A stretch of 56,952 bases of DNA. It comes from Streptomyces adustus (GTDB lineage: Bacteria; Actinomycetota; Actinomycetes; Streptomycetales; Streptomycetaceae). A model generated the notes under the pieces. It was given only the letters and a program-made list of their open reading frames with translations. It did not search any database and was not told the DNA's origin. How positions within the stretch are numbered: position 1 is the stretch's first letter; each line of letters starts with the position of its first letter. The stretch is from the NCBI RefSeq assembly GCF_009377175.1, contig NZ_VJZD01000028.1, positions 1-56,952 on the forward strand, in the 5' to 3' direction. The position numbers and the translations under genes were made by a program. Shown piece after piece: positions 16,731 to 24,367 of the stretch.

Positions 16731-17303
16731 ATGGACTATCGAAATGCCGTTGCGGCCGATGCTCCGGCCATGGCTGAACTTTTCGCGGCCAATGACTATG
16801 ACGCGCTTACGGAGCAGGAGCGTGCGAAGCAAGGCTTCGTGCAAGGGGGCCTCGATGCCGACACGCTGCGCTCGATGGCTGAGAACGGGAGCCTGCTCGT
16901 CGCGGATGATGACGGGTGCCTGGCCGGCCTGCTCGGGCTGGCCTCCTCGGAGGACATGCCCAGTCCGCCCCCGCCTGTCCAGGCACTGCTGGATGCGCAG
17001 GATTCCCTGGAGTGGCAAGGACGACCGCTCCGTTCCGCATCCTTCCTCTTGTACGGGCCCGTGGTGGTCGCCGCCGCCTACCGTGGGAAGGGAGTGGCCC
17101 GGGGACTGTTCACTGCGGCACTTCAGGCAGCCTCAGGACGAGCCGATGTGATGGTCGCCTTCATCGAACTGGCCAATCAGGCGTCCTGGAGTGTTCACGT
17201 GGACGGTTTCGGCATGGTCCCCCTGGGAGAGTTCACCCTCGGCGATCGTGCCTACGGTGTCGTAGGCGCATCCACCCGACCGGGAGCGACGCCTGGCACC
17301 TGA
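16731..17303 (+). CDS. GNAT family N-acetyltransferase
   Basis: A 190-residue acetyl-CoA-dependent N-acetyltransferase. Seen: the opening strand MDYRNAVAADAPAMAELF, the central strand LLYGPVVVAAAYRGKGVARG where RGKGVARG is the acetyl-CoA pyrophosphate loop (motif A), the following helix LFTAALQAAS, and the typical late strand MVAFIELANQASWSVHVDGFGMV. The ATG at 16731 has AGGA 8 nt upstream; another ATG three codons earlier is too close to that site. Substrate unknown. It is the only metabolic gene in the decayed element between the two tRNA-end repeats. Confidence 0.82.
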   Translation: MDYRNAVAADAPAMAELFAANDYDALTEQERAKQGFVQGGLDADTLRSMAENGSLLVADDDGCLAGLLGLASSEDMPSPPPPVQALLDAQDSLEWQGRPLRSASFLLYGPVVVAAAYRGKGVARGLFTAALQAASGRADVMVAFIELANQASWSVHVDGFGMVPLGEFTLGDRAYGVVGASTRPGATPGT

Positions 17304-17347
17304 GCAACCCACCACTATCCCCAGCTCCCAACTTCCGCGACGACTTG

Positions 17348-17590
17348 AGGACGCCGAGGGGTGCAGCGGGCGTCACGTCGAACCTGTACCTTCACGATCT
17401 TCGGTACACCGGCAACACCCTGGTGTCGACCGTCGGCGCCGGCACCCGGGAGTTGATGACCCGCATGTTTCAGAGCAGTTCACGCGCCACGCTGTTCCAT
17501 CAGCGCATGACCGGTGACCGTGACCGGGACATCGCCGGTCGGCTCGGAACCGTGATCCGTCGGGCGGTCGGGAGGGAGATCCTGACCAGG
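17348..17590 (+). pseudogene. C-terminal remnant of a tyrosine recombinase (integrase)
   Basis: About 80 codons match the catalytic end of actinobacterial site-specific integrases: YLHDLRYTGNTLVSTVGAGT carries the HxxR box, then RELMTRM, and DRDRDIAGRLGTVIRR. The catalytic tyrosine expected in the L(I/F)YQH position is replaced by His (ATLFHQRMT). The N-terminal two thirds are missing; upstream sequence in this frame overlaps the acetyltransferase in another frame. It is therefore dead. It lies 330 bp from the second tRNA-end repeat, the usual place for an integrase beside its att site. Confidence 0.8.
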
Positions 17591-17703
17591 GTCTGTTGTG
17601 CAGGTGCAGCTCACGAGCAGCCATTGGGGCAACGCCTGCGCGGGCCGCTCCATTCGCCACCTGCACCGCAAGAGGGGGGGGTGCCATTGGGCTGCCGACG
17701 GTT

Positions 17704-17847
17704 TCAAGGGGTCGGCATCCCGCCCAGGAGCACGACCGCCACCAGGAACACTGGGATAGCCAAGGCCACGGCCAACCCGGCAACGCAGCCCCATACGGTC
17801 AGGCGCATGCTGGTTCTCGCGTAGTCATCATTCTTCGGCACGCTCAT
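17704..17847 (-). CDS. 47-residue membrane protein
   Basis: A short frame beginning MSVPKNDDYARTSMRL, then a strongly hydrophobic helix (VWGCVAGLAVALAIPVFLVA, extending to VVLLGG), ending MPTP. It has the look of a single-span membrane protein with its N-terminus inside (Lys, Asp, Arg before the helix). The ribosome site is weak. Such short proteins are common in integrated elements. Function unknown. Confidence 0.5.
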   Translation of the reverse strand: MSVPKNDDYARTSMRLTVWGCVAGLAVALAIPVFLVAVVLLGGMPTP

Positions 17848-17920
17848 ATCCAACAGTGAGAGACGCCGACTCTGTAGCCGGGGGATGTGTGCTCCGCGTG
17901 GGCTCTAGTGGCACGTATGT

Positions 17921-18018
17921 GGCACGGCCCCGGACGCGACGAAGGGCCGGCTTGGGGGCGAACCCTCATGAGCCGGCCCTTCGGCCTGTGCCCCCGGCAG
18001 GATTCGAACCTGCGGCAC
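17921..18018 (-). repeat. tRNA 3'-end plus terminator, copy 2 (att-like relic)
   Basis: The minus strand has a well-formed T-arm (GCAGG-TTCGAAT-CCTGC) and acceptor 3' strand, followed by the same GAAGGGCCGGC/GCCGGCCCTTC hairpin as copy 1. The two 98-bp units are about 88% alike and 2.2 kb apart in direct orientation. The rest of a tRNA is not present upstream. Just outside the unit lies a short repeat of GTGGCACG (around 17909-17927). Confidence 0.8.
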
Positions 18019-18232
18019 GCGCTTGAGGAGTTCGATCCCGTCCGCTCCGGCTGCGGTTGGCGACTGGTGCGACAGACGGGCGGAATCGCCACCGGGCGCT
18101 CTCGGCGCCTGTCCTTCGTGGTGGACGCGCTCGTGGCGCTGCTGTGGTGCCGAACAGATGGCCTTGATCGCTCTTCCCCGGCACGTCGCGATTTTGTAGG
18201 GTCCGATCATTCGAGACTGGGTCTGGGGGCGT

Positions 18233-18577
18233 GTGGCCGTTCTTGTGGCTCGAAGTCGTGTCCTTCGTGTGCTCCGAGGCGTGGGCTCGTTCCTGAAGGA
18301 ATCCCTGGTGGAGCTCGTCGGGGAAGTGGTGCTGAAGGTCATTGCCTGCCTTACTGTGGGAGGTCTGGCTCTGGCGTTCGTCTGGGGTTGGGAGCGCAGC
18401 CCGCTCGTCACCGGGGGTTTAGGTGGTGCCCTGCTGGCCTTCCTCGGTTACGGAGGCTGGGAGTTGGTTCGTCCCGCCAGGCCAGGGCGGCGCGGACGAC
18501 TGGCGGGCGTGGCGGCCGCCACGTTTGCCGTGGCAGCCCTCTTGGTCGCCTACGCCTGGTCCTGCAAGTGCTCCTGA
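18233..18577 (+). CDS. Small membrane protein
   Basis: A 114-residue protein with two or three hydrophobic helices: about 33-50 (VLKVIACLTVGGLALAFV), 58-75 (LVTGGLGGALLAFLGYGG) and 90-108 (AGVAAATFAVAALLVAYAW). The region between the last two is basic (RPARPGRRGR), indicating a cytoplasmic loop. The end has two cysteines (SCKCS). GTG start at 18233, with a second GTG 2 bases before it in another frame; the true start could also lie further in at GVGSFLKES. Function unknown. Confidence 0.6.
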   Translation: MAVLVARSRVLRVLRGVGSFLKESLVELVGEVVLKVIACLTVGGLALAFVWGWERSPLVTGGLGGALLAFLGYGGWELVRPARPGRRGRLAGVAAATFAVAALLVAYAWSCKCS

Positions 18578-18756
18578 TGGTCTCAAGCGCGCGGTCGGCT
18601 TCCGGGGGTTCCAGCGCGCACCCCTCTTCCATGGGCGTGGGCGGACACAAGCTGTTCAACCGGGATCGGCTCCGGGGCCGGGGTGGAGTCCGGTGCACCA
18701 CGCTGAATGGGGTGGAAAGCGATACGGGCGCGGCGGCCGTTGTCAGCAGCCTCGCC

Positions 18757-18762
18757 TAGTCT
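18757..18762 (+). promoter_or_regulatory. -10 box of leaderless promoter for DUF1877 gene
   Basis: TAGTCT ends exactly 6 nt before the GTG start at 18769. This places the transcription start on or next to the start codon, so the mRNA would have no leader. The -35 region is weak. Confidence 0.55.
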
Positions 18763-18768
18763 CCGGCC

Positions 18769-19269
18769 GTGAGCATGATCGGTGAGTACCTACGTGTCAC
18801 GGCTGCTGAGCTTGGCCGAGCGATCCAGAACCCCGACTGGGCGTTGGACTTCGTTGAAGAGGTGCAGGACGCCGAGGAGGAGACCAATCCCGCGCCGGCC
18901 GAGGCGCGTCACTTCAGCACGTACAAGACCTGGGACATGCTTCGCTTTCTGCTGGCGCGTGCCGAGTTCCCGGTGAACGTGATCCACGGTGAGGAGCCGT
19001 TCGCCGAGGACGAGGACTGGGGATACGGGCCCCCGAGATACCTGCGGCCCGAGCGGGTCCGGCTTGCGGGGAAGGCTCTGCGGTCCACCAGTTACACCCG
19101 GCTCGTCACGGGGGTGGATCCGGCTGAGCTGACCAGCGCCGAGGTGTACCCCCTTGGATGGGGTGAGCCTGGCGCGCTGGAGTGGGGCCGTCATTGGTAC
19201 GACGGGCTCACACAGTTCTTCGAGGCTGCCGCCGAAGCGAATGACGCGGTGATCGTCTGGCTGGACTGA
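18769..19269 (+). CDS. DUF1877 family protein
   Basis: A 166-residue protein of the YfbM/DUF1877 family, function unknown. Seen: the N-terminal MSMIGEYLRVTAAELGRAI, the family's HFSTYKTWDMLRFLL, and VRLAGKALRSTSYTRLV, then WGEPGALEWGRHWYDGLTQF near the end. Length matches the family (about 160). It could start at the GTG 18769 or the ATG two codons later. The TAGTCT box 6 nt before the GTG points to leaderless translation from the GTG. Single gene. Confidence 0.85.
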   Translation: MSMIGEYLRVTAAELGRAIQNPDWALDFVEEVQDAEEETNPAPAEARHFSTYKTWDMLRFLLARAEFPVNVIHGEEPFAEDEDWGYGPPRYLRPERVRLAGKALRSTSYTRLVTGVDPAELTSAEVYPLGWGEPGALEWGRHWYDGLTQFFEAAAEANDAVIVWLD

Positions 19270-19454
19270 CGGGCCAGGACAGCGTGAAGACCGGAGCTTG
19301 AGGAGCTCAGGTGATCTATCGGTAATGGTGGAGTTGACCTGCGCTACAGCGACCCAGGAGCTTTCCGCCTGCGGAGTTCAGATCCGCTGTTCCCCGTGGT
19401 TTCCCGCACGATCTGGCACGCGTCCGGCACGGTCGGGGCGCCTGTGGGCCACGT

Positions 19455-19460
19455 TAGTCT
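19455..19460 (+). promoter_or_regulatory. -10 box of leaderless promoter for HIT-like gene
   Basis: TAGTCT ends exactly 6 nt before the ATG at 19467, the same arrangement and the same hexamer as in front of the DUF1877 gene. Confidence 0.55.
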
Positions 19461-19466
19461 CCGATC

Positions 19467-20093
19467 ATGGCTTTGCGACCTGATGAGTTCTACGACCACG
19501 CACGCGCGGCCGCGGACGGTGAGCTTCGGCTTCCGTTGGCGCGGATGACCAGCTGGGAGATAAGCCCGTTCGAACCTGAAGGACTTCGCGTTGCGCCGCT
19601 GCGTCCGCCCGTTCTGCCTGAGCCGGACCGGCACGGCGAGGATCCGGCGAACTGCGACCCGTGCCGCGCCCGAAACGAAGGCATCTGGTTCGACGAACGC
19701 TGGCGACTGACCCGGATCATGGGCGTCGGCGTGCCTTTGGTACTGATGCTGTTCTCCCGAGATCACTACGACATGGCGGATCTGCCCGACGACATGGCTG
19801 CCGAACTCGGGGTGCTCACCACTCACATCGTCCGCCATGTGCAGGCCATACCGCATGTCTCCCGAGCCCACGTCTACCGGATCGGGGACGGAGCCGCGCA
19901 CCTGCACATCTGGTTCTTCGCTCGGCCCGAGGGCCAGGCCCAGCTCTATGGGTCATGGATGCCCGTCTGGGACGACCTTCTGCCGGAGTACCCGGCGGAT
20001 GTGGCCGATGCGGACGCGGTGGCCGTCGCTGACGCATTGGTCACCTCGTACGGAGGTCGTCGCCAGGCCACCGACGACGAGATGCCCGTCTGA
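19467..20093 (+). CDS. HIT-like hypothetical protein
   Basis: A 208-residue protein. A possible zinc site CDPCRARNEG lies near residue 64, and a histidine-triad-like strand HLHIWFFARPEGQAQL near 148, preceded by VSRAHVYRIGDGAAHLHIW. This pattern resembles HIT-superfamily nucleotide hydrolases or transferases, but the classical HxHxH triad is reduced to HLH, so activity is uncertain. The ATG at 19467 is favoured by the leaderless -10 box. A hairpin terminator follows at 20158. Single gene. Confidence 0.65.
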   Translation: MALRPDEFYDHARAAADGELRLPLARMTSWEISPFEPEGLRVAPLRPPVLPEPDRHGEDPANCDPCRARNEGIWFDERWRLTRIMGVGVPLVLMLFSRDHYDMADLPDDMAAELGVLTTHIVRHVQAIPHVSRAHVYRIGDGAAHLHIWFFARPEGQAQLYGSWMPVWDDLLPEYPADVADADAVAVADALVTSYGGRRQATDDEMPV

Positions 20094-20157
20094 GCCTTCC
20101 GAACGATCTCATTCGCCGCTGTACTGAACACCGGTCTAGCTGACCCGTGACACCGAT

Positions 20158-20197
20158 GAGGCCCACAGCTCTGACCAGTTCAGATGCTGTGGGCTTC
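20158..20197 (+). terminator. Hairpin terminator after HIT-like gene
   Basis: Arms GAGGCCCACAGC (20158-20169) and GCTGTGGGCTTC (20186-20197) pair at 11 of 12 positions around a 16-nt loop, followed by TGTCATT. It separates two plus-strand single genes. Confidence 0.75.
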
Positions 20198-20249
20198 TGT
20201 CATTGCAGGTCGGGGGGCCGGGATCACTTGGCAGGCCCTGACCGGTCTC

Positions 20250-20255
20250 TACGAT
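20250..20255 (+). promoter_or_regulatory. -10 box of leaderless promoter for methyltransferase gene
   Basis: TACGAT ends 6 nt before the ATG at 20262; TTGGCA 16 nt further upstream is a fair -35. This is the best formed of the four leaderless-type promoters in this part of the window. Confidence 0.6.
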
Positions 20256-20261
20256 GATCCG

Positions 20262-20876
20262 ATGCCCCAGCCCGTCGCAGAGCCGTACTGGAACACCAAC
20301 GTCGCCCGGCACCCGGGCATCCTCCGGGCTGTTCCGGAGGGGTGCGGCGATGCGCTGGACGTGGGCTGTGGGGACGGGCTGCTGGCCCGGAAGCTTGCCG
20401 GGCGGGCGAAACACGTCACCGGGATCGACAAGTCGGCGGAGATGATCGCGCGCGCACGCGAGTTGGCTGCCGGACACCTGCAACTCGCTTTCGTCGAGGG
20501 TGATTTCCTCACCGCAGAACTTCCCGGTGCGCAGTACGACTTCGTCTGCTCGGTGACCACGGTCCATCACATGGATTTCGAGGCGGCTCTTCTCCGGATG
20601 CGAGAGCTGCTGCGGCCCGGTGGCACGCTGGTGGTGGTCGGTCTGGCCCGCGAGGCGACTGTGACGGAGTGGGCGGCGTTGATCGCGGCTGCCCCGATCG
20701 TGCGGATCACGAAGGTGCTGCGTCGCGCAGGTGGCCCACAGGGCATGCCGGTCGCCGACCCGCAGATGAGTTACGGGCAGGTGCGGGCCGTTGCCCGGCG
20801 GCTGCTGCCCGGCGTGCGCTACCGCAGGCATGTGCTGCGTCGATACTCGCTGACCTGGGAGAAACCCGCCCGCTGA
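20262..20876 (+). CDS. Class I SAM-dependent methyltransferase
   Basis: A 204-residue methyltransferase of the UbiE/Methyltransf_11 type. Seen: motif I ALDVGCGDGLLARKLAG (about 31-47), the acidic end of strand 2 VTGIDKSAEMIARARELA, LQLAFVEGDFL (motif II), FVCSVTTVHHM (motif III) and LLRPGGTLVVVGLARE. The C-terminal 60 residues are substrate-specific and rich in Arg. The acceptor is unknown. The frame extends 26 codons upstream to 20184, across the terminator, which makes that start unlikely; the -10 box supports 20262. Single gene. Confidence 0.85.
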   Translation: MPQPVAEPYWNTNVARHPGILRAVPEGCGDALDVGCGDGLLARKLAGRAKHVTGIDKSAEMIARARELAAGHLQLAFVEGDFLTAELPGAQYDFVCSVTTVHHMDFEAALLRMRELLRPGGTLVVVGLAREATVTEWAALIAAAPIVRITKVLRRAGGPQGMPVADPQMSYGQVRAVARRLLPGVRYRRHVLRRYSLTWEKPAR

Positions 20877-21042
20877 TCCGGCGTCGGTGGCGGTCTTCCC
20901 AGCTGGAGCCGCACCCTGGCGTCCGAGATGGGCGGATGGCGTCTCAGGCCCCCAAGCCCCCAAGCCCTCAAGCCGTCGAGTGGGCAGGAGAATGCTCGTG
21001 TAGCTCTGCTGACTGTTCGATCGGTGTGGCAAGGGAGTTTCG

Positions 21043-21279
21043 TTGGACGTGGTGCGCGTCATGGAGTCGCTGGCCGAGCAGGGGGTCACGGTGCTCTTCA
21101 AAGCGGACGCCGAGCGCATGCGTGAGGGCGTTCGGCCATGGTCGTTCGTCGCGAGCGGCTCCCCGTTCCACGAGGACCTCCTGGTGCGAACGGACGCTGC
21201 CTCGGTGGAAGCGTGCTTGGAGGCCGGCCTTCCCCGGTTGCGCGCGTTCGGCCTGGTCATCCCGGAAACCTCGGCATGA
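21043..21279 (+). CDS. Small hypothetical protein, first of a coupled pair
   Basis: A 78-residue protein: MDVVRVMESLAEQGVTVLFKADAERM, then PWSFVASGSPFHEDLLVRTD, ending in CLEAGLPRLRAFGLVIPETSA. The start is TTG 21043 (GGGAG 5 nt upstream) or the GTG two codons on. It resembles an alpha/beta sandwich of about 80 residues, function unknown. Its stop overlaps the ATG of the next gene (ATGA), so the two are translated together. Confidence 0.6.
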   Translation: MDVVRVMESLAEQGVTVLFKADAERMREGVRPWSFVASGSPFHEDLLVRTDAASVEACLEAGLPRLRAFGLVIPETSA

Positions 21280-21686
21280 GCAGGGATCAAATGGTGATCC
21301 AGCTCCCCGAGGGGTCCTGGTGGGACTGGGACGTGGTGGAGTGGAACGCCGGCCTGCTGCGCCTGGGCTCCGGGTATGACATTTCGTACGCCCATCACCT
21401 GGAGCTGGTCTTCGCCGACCCGGTCCTGGTCAGATGTCCGTCCTTCTTCCACGATCCGGTCTTCCGCGCACCGACGCCGGTCGAGATGCAGTCGGTTGCC
21501 GACCAGGTCGGAGAGACGCCGCCGGTCGTTGTCGCCTTCGACGCGGATGCCGGCGGCCCGGGTCCGGCTCCCTGTCTGATTGCTGCCGGGCGGGTCGACG
21601 TCGTCCGGGGCACTGTCTTCCGTTACTGGCGCGAGCCGGCCGCCGGCGAACGTCTCGCTCCTTGGGTGCAGCCTCCCGTCCCTTGA
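21276..21686 (+). CDS. Hypothetical protein, second of a coupled pair
   Basis: A 136-residue protein starting MSRDQMVIQLPEGSWWDWDVVEWNA is cut here to its key features: Trp-rich N-terminus (about 14-24), YAHHLELVFADPVLVRCP in the middle, and VFRYWREPAAGERLAPW near the end. It is probably all-beta and soluble. I do not recognise the family. The ATGA overlap with the preceding 78-residue gene suggests that the two act together, perhaps as an immunity-type or sensor pair (speculation). Confidence 0.6.
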   Translation: MSRDQMVIQLPEGSWWDWDVVEWNAGLLRLGSGYDISYAHHLELVFADPVLVRCPSFFHDPVFRAPTPVEMQSVADQVGETPPVVVAFDADAGGPGPAPCLIAAGRVDVVRGTVFRYWREPAAGERLAPWVQPPVP

Positions 21687-21782
21687 TGAGCCGACCTGCA
21701 CGGGGCCTGACGGCATACAGCGACAGACCCCGCCGCGCGTATCTGCGGCGCCGCAATATTCGCCGTGTAATCGCCTGGGGCG

Positions 21783-22235
21783 TCAGCTCGGGCTGAGTGG
21801 TGTGCTTTCGTCAGTGTCGAGCTGGTGGTCTGCCCAGATGTAGCTTTCGGGAAGCAGGTTGCTGACGGGAATCGTCCGTAGGCCCTCGTTTGTCGCGACG
21901 ATGACTTTCAGCGCTGGGAAGTAGTCAAGAAGGACCTGGCGGCAGCGGCCGCACGGGGGCACGACGCCTCGGTCGCGGTCACCCACGGCGACGACGGCGT
22001 CCAGTTCGTAGACGCCCTGAGCCGCAGCCGTGCCGATCAGGACCAGCTCTGCGCAGGGGCCTCCGGTGAAGTGGTACGCGTTCACCGCGGTGATGATCCG
22101 GCCGTCCCGGGCGCGGGCCGCAGCCGCCATGGTGTGGTTGTCGCCCCGGCAGCGGGTGGCCGCGACGTGTGCCGCTGCCCGGATCAGCTCGTGGTCGACA
22201 CGGTCGGTCTGCATGGCCATCTTCTCTGCCTTCAT
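21783..22235 (-). CDS. Blasticidin-S-deaminase-like cytidine deaminase
   Basis: A 150-residue zinc deaminase. It has NAYHFTGGPCAELVLIGTAAA and VPPCGRCRQVLLDYFPALK: the zinc ligands would be Cys61, Cys95 and Cys98, with Glu63 as proton shuttle. Ordinary cytidine deaminases often have His-Ala-Glu at the first site, while Cys-Ala-Glu with YHFTGGP before it and the 34-residue gap to PCGRC match blasticidin S deaminase. The end LLPESYIWADHQ also matches it (LLPSGYVW). Established function of that family is hydrolytic deamination of the cytosine of blasticidin S or of cytidine. Whether this one prefers an antibiotic or a nucleoside is not known. The start may be any of three close ATGs (22235, 22220, 22214). 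Single gene. Confidence 0.85.
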   Translation of the reverse strand: MKAEKMAMQTDRVDHELIRAAAHVAATRCRGDNHTMAAAARARDGRIITAVNAYHFTGGPCAELVLIGTAAAQGVYELDAVVAVGDRDRGVVPPCGRCRQVLLDYFPALKVIVATNEGLRTIPVSNLLPESYIWADHQLDTDESTPLSPS

Positions 22236-22571
22236 CCGGTTTCAGGTGACATGAGCCCTGTACACGACGGCGTGCTCTCACCGGCATACCTAGCACAGCG
22301 CCTCCCGACCTGCGCAGAGTGCTGTCGCCGGGGCCGTCCTCGGAGTGCATGGTCTGCTTCTCGGCCGCATGCCAGGCAACTGGCTCGACGGGAAGGTGCG
22401 CCAGCCAAGACTCTGGGGAGGGGGCGCTCTGCTGGTGATCGTCAGCCTGAACGCGTATTCACCATCGCTCTTCGTCGTGGGAATAGGCCTCGTCCTGCTG
22501 GGACATGTTGTGAAGCCCAGGTGATGAACGGAGGTCGTAGGCCTCCACGGCCGGCAGGAGTGGTGCGTTGA
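22236..22571. other. Divergent intergenic region, deaminase and hydrolase
   Basis: About 340 bp between divergently transcribed genes. It holds both promoters; the hydrolase -10 box is at 22572. No further gene with support was found. Confidence 0.4.
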
Positions 22572-22577
22572 TAGGTT
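22572..22577 (+). promoter_or_regulatory. -10 box of leaderless promoter for alpha/beta hydrolase gene
   Basis: TAGGTT ends exactly 6 nt before the ATG at 22584, the fourth gene here with this spacing. No ribosome site lies in the 6 nt between. Confidence 0.5.
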
Positions 22578-22583
22578 GGCTGG

Positions 22584-23366
22584 ATGGAGTGTGCGGTGGG
22601 CGAGGTGCCGGTGGCCTACGTCGAGTACGGCGAAGGCAGGCCGGTGCTGGTGCTGCATGGAGCGGGGGTCGACCACCGCGAGGCCGTGGCCTGCTTCGAA
22701 CCGGCTCTGGCGGTGCGTGACGGCTACCGGCGAATCTATCCGGATCTCCCCGGAATGGGGCGCACGCCGGGACCTGCGTCCCTGCGCAGCGCCAACGACG
22801 TCCTCGACGTGCTGCTCGGCTTCGCCGATGAGGTCTCAGGGGCCGACGACATCCTTGTCGTCGGCCACTCGGCCGGTGCCTACTATGCCCAAGGGATCGC
22901 AGCTCGACGGCCCGACCGGGTCTCTGGTCTGGCCCTGGTGTGTCCACTGTTCACAGCGGCCCGCGAGGTCCCGGCCCATCACGCGGTGGTCGCGGCAGAC
23001 GATTTGGGCAGTGAGGAGTTCCGCCGCTATTTCGTGGTGCAGTCGGCGGCGATGCTCGACCGGTATGAGCGGTTCGTAGCCCCGGCGATCCCCCTGGTCG
23101 ACCAGGCCGCCATGGAGCGGATCGGCGAGCGATGGGAACTCGAAGCGACCGAGGGACCGGCGTACCCGGGTCCGACACTCGTCGTGGCCGGAAGGCAGGA
23201 CTCCGTCGTCGGGTACGTGGCGGCCGCGGACCTGCTCGACCACTACCCGCGGGCCACCCTGGCAGTGCTGGACGGCGCCGGCCACGCGCTTCCCCACGAG
23301 CAGCCGGAGGTCCTGGCAGGACTGATGGACGACTGGCTGGCCAGGGCGGCCCTCGCGGCTGCGTAG
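22584..23366 (+). CDS. Alpha/beta hydrolase
   Basis: A 260-residue soluble hydrolase. Seen: the oxyanion strand VLVLHGAGVDHREA (about 20-34), the nucleophile elbow VVGHSAGAYYAQGIAARRP with Ser about 94, the acid region LVVAGRQDSVVGY with Asp about 207, and the catalytic His in DGAGHALPHEQP (about 235). All three catalytic residues are in place. The cap region (about 130-185) is acidic. Substrate unknown: esterase, lactonase or haloperoxidase-like roles are possible. Single gene with a leaderless-type promoter, convergent with the metallo-beta-lactamase gene. Confidence 0.85.
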   Translation: MECAVGEVPVAYVEYGEGRPVLVLHGAGVDHREAVACFEPALAVRDGYRRIYPDLPGMGRTPGPASLRSANDVLDVLLGFADEVSGADDILVVGHSAGAYYAQGIAARRPDRVSGLALVCPLFTAAREVPAHHAVVAADDLGSEEFRRYFVVQSAAMLDRYERFVAPAIPLVDQAAMERIGERWELEATEGPAYPGPTLVVAGRQDSVVGYVAAADLLDHYPRATLAVLDGAGHALPHEQPEVLAGLMDDWLARAALAAA

Positions 23367-23393
23367 GAGTGCGAGGACGCCGAACTTCGTCGT

Positions 23394-24158
23394 TCATCGG
23401 GATGAGTGATGGGCCTGCTCCAGGTTCGACTGGTGGGGGCCGGAGAGCCAGTCTTGATCAAGACGCGCGTCGACCGGTTCCGCCGCTCGTCGCAGCGCGT
23501 CGACGTACGCATGATCGGCGGCGAGGCGGGCCGCCACCTCGGAACCCTCGGCCACGGCCCCGTGGCCGGGGACCACGACATCCACGTGCCGGGCGGCCTC
23601 ACCCAGCCGGTCGAGTGCCTTCTCGTAGGCTCCCACCTGATCGTCCTGGCGAAAGTCGAAGAGCGGGATCAGGACGTCGGAGAGCATGTCGCCGGCGAGC
23701 AGGACGCCACGGTCTGCGAGGAGCACCGCGGCGTGGCCGACAGCGTGCGCCTGATGCTCGATGACCTCGCCCGGCACCGGTCCGCCGTCCGCGGGCAGCG
23801 CGGTGGCGAGCGCGACCAGGTCGAGGGGGACATCCGAGGCGCTCTCCGCGGCCATCGCCTGCGCCCGCTCCCGGGCTCGACCGGCGAGGTGGGCGGCGGC
23901 GGGGGTGGCGTAACGCGGCACGTCGCCGAACCGGGGATGCCAGAGCAGATGGTCCCAGTGGGGATGGGTGGAGAACCCGGCGACCACCGGAATGCCGAGC
24001 CGCTCCACATCGTCGGCGAGTTGGTTCAATTCGGAGCCATTGATGCCGGGATCGATCAGGATCAAGCCGTCCTCCCCGCGCACCACGATGGAATTGCTCC
24101 AGACCCACTCGCTCTGCCGGACCCAGACGCCGTCGGCCACCTGATTCAGCTTGCCCAT
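23394..24158 (-). CDS. Metallo-beta-lactamase fold hydrolase
   Basis: A 254-residue MBL-fold enzyme. Seen: the zinc motif STHPHWDHLLW (HxHxDH, about 63-73), the second His in AHAVGHAAVLLADRGVLLAGD (His about 142, Asp about 158), and VVPGHGAVAE with the last His near 204. The N-terminus MGKLNQVADGVWVRQSEW is typical of MBL proteins that start with a beta-strand. ATG at 24158 has GGGAG about 6 nt upstream; the longer open frame upstream is low-complexity. Such proteins are usually thioesterases or lactonases rather than beta-lactamases. The substrate is unknown. Single gene. Confidence 0.85.
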   Translation of the reverse strand: MGKLNQVADGVWVRQSEWVWSNSIVVRGEDGLILIDPGINGSELNQLADDVERLGIPVVAGFSTHPHWDHLLWHPRFGDVPRYATPAAAHLAGRARERAQAMAAESASDVPLDLVALATALPADGGPVPGEVIEHQAHAVGHAAVLLADRGVLLAGDMLSDVLIPLFDFRQDDQVGAYEKALDRLGEAARHVDVVVPGHGAVAEGSEVAARLAADHAYVDALRRAAEPVDARLDQDWLSGPHQSNLEQAHHSSR

Positions 24159-24367
24159 GTCCACTCCCGTCGGCTGGTTACGGTGCTGAGACTGGGATCC
24201 GCAGCCGAATTCATCGGTCTCGGCGCGCGGTGGGCGCGAGGGTGTGGTTGAGGCGAAGCTCCGCGCACGCCGGTTCGCGCTGACGGCAGTGGTGGCATGG
24301 GCGGTAAGGGGAGGCGTTCTGACGGTCGGTGGGTGATCGCGTCGGGGACCGGTCTTCGATACGGCGG

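Noticed and set aside
17985..18060. Possible complete tRNA gene at the second copy
   Set aside because: The T-arm is well formed, but the preceding 45 bases do not fold into anticodon and D-arms and no 5' strand pairs with the GGGGGC end.
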